Shown: in pieces, positions 6,180-8,919 of the stretch | Position numbering within the stretch: position 1 is the first letter of the stretch | Layout of the letters: the number at the start of each line of letters is the position of its first letter | Assembly (NCBI GenBank): GCA_020026215.1 | Contig: JAHHQT010000078.1 | Span: 1 to 8,919, forward strand | Source of the DNA: Muribaculaceae bacterium | GTDB taxonomy: Bacteria; Bacteroidota; Bacteroidia; Bacteroidales; Muribaculaceae | Length of the DNA: 8,919 bases | Direction: 5' to 3' | Position numbers and translations under genes: made by a program | The notes under the pieces: model-generated | Database searches by the model: none | Told to the model about the DNA's origin: nothing | The model's input: only the letters and a program-made list of their open reading frames with translations

Positions 6180-7721
6180 TTATAATAACTTTTTCAATAA
6201 TTCTGTCATGCTGACTTCCTTATTAAGGATAGAATGAAGATCGTCGATAGAAACACGAGATTGCTCCATTGTGTCGCGATGACGGATTGTAACTGTATTG
6301 TCTTCAAGAGTTTGGTGATCGACTGTGATACAGAATGGAGTACCCACTGCATCTTGACGACGGTAACGTTTACCGATAGAGTCTTTTTCGTCATATTGCA
6401 TCTTGAAGTCAAATTTCAAAGAGTCGATGATTTCGCGAGCTTTGTCTGGAAGACCATCTTTACGAACCAACGGCATCACAGCAGCTTTGATTGGAGCCAA
6501 AGGAGCCGGCAAGTGAAGTACTACACGAGTTTCGCCGTTTTCAAGAGTTTCTTCTTCGTAAGAGTGAGCGAAGACAGACAAGAACATACGGTCAACACCG
6601 ATAGATGTTTCAATAACGTAAGGAACATATGATTTGTTCAATTCAGGGTCGAAATATTGGATTTTCTTGCCTGAGAATTTTTCGTGATTGCTAAGGTCGA
6701 AGTCTGTACGAGAGTGGATACCTTCCACTTCCTTGAAACCGAAAGGCATCAAGAATTCGATGTCGGTAGCAGCGTTGGCATAGTGAGCCAATTTTTCGTG
6801 GTCGTGGTAACGGTAGTTTTCTTCACCCATACCCAATGCCAAGTGCCATTTCAAGCGAGCAGCCTTCCATTTCTTGAACCATTCCAATTCTTCTCCCGGA
6901 CGAACAAAGAATTGCATTTCCATTTGTTCGAATTCACGCATACGGAAGATAAATTGACGGGCAACGATTTCATTACGGAATGCTTTACCGATTTGAGCGA
7001 TACCGAAAGGCAAACGCATACGACCTGTTTTTTGTACGTTTAGGAAGTTTACGAAAATACCTTGTGCAGTTTCCGGACGAAGGTAAACTTTCATTGATCC
7101 TTCTGAAGTACTACCCATTTCAGTTGAGAACATCAAATTGAATTGACGAACATCAGTCCAGTTTTTAGTTCCTGAAATCGGACAAACGATACCGTAGTCA
7201 AGGATGATTTGGCGAAGTTCTTCCAAATTCATATCGTTCATTGCCTTCGCATATCTTTCGTGTAGTTCGTCACGTTTTTTAGCGTGTTCCAATACTCGAG
7301 GATTTGTTTCGCGGTAAAGTTTTTCGTCGAAGTTTTCACCGAATTTTTTAGCGGCTTTAGCTACTTCTTTATTGATTTTATCATCGAATTTTGCAATTTC
7401 GTCTTCGATAAGCACGTCTGCACGATATCTTTTCTTAGAGTCACGGTTATCAATCAATGGATCGTTGAATGCGTCAACGTGACCTGATGCTTTCCAAATA
7501 GTTGGGTGCATGAAAATTGAAGAGTCGATACCGACAATATTTTCATGCAATTGAGTCATTGCATTCCACCAATAACGTTTGATATTGTTTTTAAGTTCTA
7601 CACCGTTTTGACCGTAGTCATAAACAGCTGAAAGTCCATCATAAATTTCACTTGATTGGAAAACGAATCCGTATTCCTTTGCGTGAGCTACAATTTTTTT
7701 AAACAAATCTTCTTGAGCCAT
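6180..7721 (-). CDS. glyQS: Glycyl-tRNA synthetase, single-chain class II (alpha2) type
   Basis: 513 residues, complete. It attaches glycine to tRNA-Gly in the cytoplasm with ATP. It is the homodimeric type shared with archaea, eukaryotes and many bacteria, not the alpha2-beta2 glyQ/glyS type of E. coli. Landmarks in order: the N-terminal 'YDYGQNGVELKNNI' (34-47), where relatives often read YDYGPxG; an inserted helical region (about 95-180); 'LRPETAQGIF' (214-223); class II motif 2 around 'IGKAFRNEI' (244-252) and 'REFEQME' (262-268); motif 3 'VIETSIGVDR' (369-378) with the ATP-binding Arg378; and the anticodon-binding domain from 'LAPIKAAVMPLV' (408-419) to the end. Start ATG 7721 opens the conserved N-terminus. 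Upstream is a 233-bp divergent promoter region shared with parC. Downstream, lemA follows after 27 bp with no terminator between, so glyQS leads a three-gene unit. Confidence 0.97.
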   Translation of the reverse strand: MAQEDLFKKIVAHAKEYGFVFQSSEIYDGLSAVYDYGQNGVELKNNIKRYWWNAMTQLHENIVGIDSSIFMHPTIWKASGHVDAFNDPLIDNRDSKKRYRADVLIEDEIAKFDDKINKEVAKAAKKFGENFDEKLYRETNPRVLEHAKKRDELHERYAKAMNDMNLEELRQIILDYGIVCPISGTKNWTDVRQFNLMFSTEMGSTSEGSMKVYLRPETAQGIFVNFLNVQKTGRMRLPFGIAQIGKAFRNEIVARQFIFRMREFEQMEMQFFVRPGEELEWFKKWKAARLKWHLALGMGEENYRYHDHEKLAHYANAATDIEFLMPFGFKEVEGIHSRTDFDLSNHEKFSGKKIQYFDPELNKSYVPYVIETSIGVDRMFLSVFAHSYEEETLENGETRVVLHLPAPLAPIKAAVMPLVRKDGLPDKAREIIDSLKFDFKMQYDEKDSIGKRYRRQDAVGTPFCITVDHQTLEDNTVTIRHRDTMEQSRVSIDDLHSILNKEVSMTELLKKLL

Positions 7722-7820
7722 ATTTTAATGTATTATCTTTAATTTCTGACGGGTTCTTGAAAAAAGCGAGAATTTCCTTTGTTTTCTCCCACAAAACAAG
7801 AATCATATTATTTTAAATTG

Positions 7821-7828
7821 CAAAGTAA
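7821..7828 (-). promoter_or_regulatory. Weak candidate -7 promoter element for the glyQS unit
   Basis: On the - strand the bases read TTACTTTG, five of six fixed positions of TAnnTTTG, with no TTTG box at the usual upstream distance. If used, the glyQS leader would be about 90-95 bases. A second near match, AATATTTG (7882-7889 on the - strand), lies 61 bp further upstream in the other copy of the repeated 11-mer. Low certainty. Confidence 0.25.
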
Positions 7829-7851
7829 ATGAAAAATTTCGATTTTATTCT

Positions 7852-7859
7852 TATTTTTG
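7852..7859 (+). promoter_or_regulatory. Candidate -7 promoter element for parC
   Basis: TATTTTTG matches the Bacteroides -7 consensus TAnnTTTG at all six fixed positions. The partner -33 box is poor: the bases 20 bp upstream are AATG (7828-7831) instead of TTTG. Transcription would start near 7864, leaving a leader of about 90 bases before ATG 7955. In AT-rich DNA such a match can arise by chance. Confidence 0.4.
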
Positions 7860-7954
7860 CATAAGCATTACCTCTAAATTGCAAATATTTGGTAAATAGC
7901 TACTTTTTTTAACCGATAACAACCCCCAAAGCAAAAATTTCCGCGGATTTTGAG

Positions 7955-8919
7955 ATGAAAGATAAAAACGACAATATAGAAGATACAGAAGATTTGTCTG
8001 AATTTTCAGACACCAATTCTAATGCCCATTCCTCATACGTAGTACCAAAAGAAAAGAACAAACACTTGTCGGGAATGTACCAAAACTGGTTTCTCGACTA
8101 CGCATCCTATGTAATTCTGGAACGCGCCGTTCCGCACATCCAAGATGGCTTGAAGCCTGTGCAACGCCGTATTCTCCACTCTATGAAAGAATTGGACGAC
8201 GGACGTTTCAACAAGGTGGCAAACATTGTGGGTAACACCATGCAGTATCACCCTCACGGTGATGCTTCTATCGGTGATGCCTTGGTGCAATTGGGACAAA
8301 AGGACTTGTTGGTGGAATGTCAGGGTAACTGGGGTAACATTCTAACAGGCGACAGTGCTGCTGCTCCTCGTTACATCGAAGCCCGTTTGTCGGAATTTGC
8401 ATTGGAAACGGTGTTCAATCCCAAGACTACCGACTGGACAGTTTCTTACGATGGCCGTAAGCCTGAACCGATGACCCTTCCTGTGAAATTCCCGTTGCTT
8501 TTGGCGCAGGGAGCCGAGGGTATCGCTGTCGGATTGTCTTCTAAAATTCTTCCACACAACTTCAACGAATTGGCAGATGCTGCCGTGGCGTATCTTCGCG
8601 ATGAAGAGTTCAAACTTTATCCCGATTTTCCGACAGGCGGCTATATTGACGTGACCAAATATAACGACGGAGAACGTGGAGGTTCGGTAAAAATCCGCGC
8701 CAAGATTGAAAAAATTGACAACAAGACGCTTGAAATCACTGAAATTCCTTTCGGCAAGACCACTTCTTCATTGATTGAGTCCATCATCAAGGCTCAGGAA
8801 AAAGGTAAAATCAAAGTCCGCAAAGTGGATGACAATACCGCAGAACATGCCGACATCATCGTTCACTTGATTCCCGGAACATCCAGCGACAAGGCTATTG
8901 ATGCCCTATATGCCTTTAC
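7955..8919 (+). CDS. parC: DNA topoisomerase IV subunit A (ParC / GyrA family), 3' truncated
   Basis: 321 codons are seen before the window ends, roughly a third of the expected protein. With ParE it cuts and religates both DNA strands to decatenate chromosomes. ATG 7955 is the only ATG start: in frame, a stop codon lies at 7910-7912. An acidic, probably disordered extension (1-35) precedes the breakage-reunion domain. Catalytic Tyr140 follows Arg139 in 'AAAPRYIEARLSE'. The quinolone region reads 'YHPHGDASIGDALV' (98-111). The stretch 'LPVKFPLLLAQGAEGIAVGLSSKI' region (174-197) is the form I associate with Bacteroidales ParC, whereas GyrA usually has 'PNLLVNGSxGIAVGMAT'; this is why parC is preferred to gyrA. 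No parE is within the window. Later landmarks such as the C-terminal beta-propeller repeats, which would confirm the choice, are off the end. Confidence 0.9.
   Translation, partial: MKDKNDNIEDTEDLSEFSDTNSNAHSSYVVPKEKNKHLSGMYQNWFLDYASYVILERAVPHIQDGLKPVQRRILHSMKELDDGRFNKVANIVGNTMQYHPHGDASIGDALVQLGQKDLLVECQGNWGNILTGDSAAAPRYIEARLSEFALETVFNPKTTDWTVSYDGRKPEPMTLPVKFPLLLAQGAEGIAVGLSSKILPHNFNELADAAVAYLRDEEFKLYPDFPTGGYIDVTKYNDGERGGSVKIRAKIEKIDNKTLEITEIPFGKTTSSLIESIIKAQEKGKIKVRKVDDNTAEHADIIVHLIPGTSSDKAIDALYAF

Larger units (their letters stand above)
7814..7885. repeat. Direct repeat of an 11-mer (TAAATTGCAAA) in the divergent promoter region
   Basis: The 11-mer occurs at 7814-7824 and again at 7875-7885, 61 bp apart start to start and in the same orientation. 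On the - strand it reads TTTGCAATTTA, and in both copies its TTTG would form the end of a near-consensus -7 element facing glyQS. It may mark two tandem promoters or a repeated protein-binding site. Chance is also possible because the surroundings are very AT-rich. Confidence 0.45.
7722..7954. promoter_or_regulatory. AT-rich divergent promoter region between glyQS and parC
   Basis: This 233-bp gap has no coding frame I can support and is clearly richer in A/T than the genes on either side. Because glyQS leaves to the left and parC to the right, both promoters must lie here unless they are further inside the genes. It contains an exact TAnnTTTG match facing parC, two weaker matches facing glyQS, a repeated 11-mer, a 10-bp palindrome (CAAATATTTG, 7882-7891), and a small inverted repeat in the presumed glyQS leader. 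None has a good TTTG box at the normal distance, so start sites are not fixed. Confidence 0.75.

Noticed and set aside
6684..7043. 119-codon + strand open frame inside glyQS, and similar open frames opposite glyQS and opposite the hexosaminidase gene (for example 3169-3729).
   Set aside because: They are antisense shadows of well-supported genes; their translations are rich in Phe, His, Cys and Val as expected for reverse-strand reading and show no family motif.
8033..8557. Two - strand open frames opposite the start of parC.
   Set aside because: The + strand frame from 7955 encodes an unmistakable topoisomerase A chain with catalytic Tyr140; the opposite frames carry no recognisable feature.
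1..8919. A hidden defence system, mobile element or other novel multi-gene system.
   Set aside because: All long frames are accounted for by housekeeping, envelope or glycan genes; no transposase, integrase, repeat array, toxin-antitoxin pair or terminal repeat was seen.

Overview
The window looks like ordinary chromosomal DNA of a Bacteroidota bacterium, most likely order Bacteroidales. The clues are the protein types (a Bacteroidales-style GHL10 C-terminus, a chitobiase-type GH20 enzyme, a ParC with the family's KFPLLLAQGAEG stretch, single-chain glycyl-tRNA synthetase), start codons preceded by A/T-rich sequence without a Shine-Dalgarno motif, and a TAnnTTTG-type promoter element. I see no rRNA, tRNA, CRISPR, insertion sequence, phage gene or attachment site. 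I found no new multi-gene system.

Left part (1-3939, + strand): the 3' end of a probable family-10-like glycosyl hydrolase, a membrane protein with a DUF2007 domain and a zinc ribbon split around two membrane helices, a low-molecular-weight protein tyrosine phosphatase, and an exported beta-N-acetylhexosaminidase of 819 residues. Gaps are 54, 42 and 17 bp with no terminator, so they may be read together. A strong bidirectional hairpin terminator (3953-3998) closes this block.

Middle part (4017-7721, - strand): first, converging on that terminator, a single exported, probably outer-membrane, protein of unknown function. Then, behind its own terminator (4934-4964), a compact three-gene unit transcribed glyQS - lemA - FKBP-type peptidyl-prolyl isomerase lipoprotein, with gaps of 27 and 10 bp. 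It joins a translation housekeeping gene to two envelope lipoproteins.

Right part (7722-8919): a 233-bp very AT-rich divergent promoter region separates glyQS from a + strand topoisomerase IV subunit A gene (parC), which is cut by the end of the window after 321 codons. The region holds an exact TAnnTTTG element facing parC and a repeated 11-mer that coincides with two weaker elements facing glyQS.

Together the genes suggest a glycan-degrading, envelope-rich gut-type bacterium. The points most worth a second look are the glyQS-lemA-FKBP linkage, the split zinc-ribbon protein, the unknown exported protein, and alanine at the quinolone-contact serine position of ParC.
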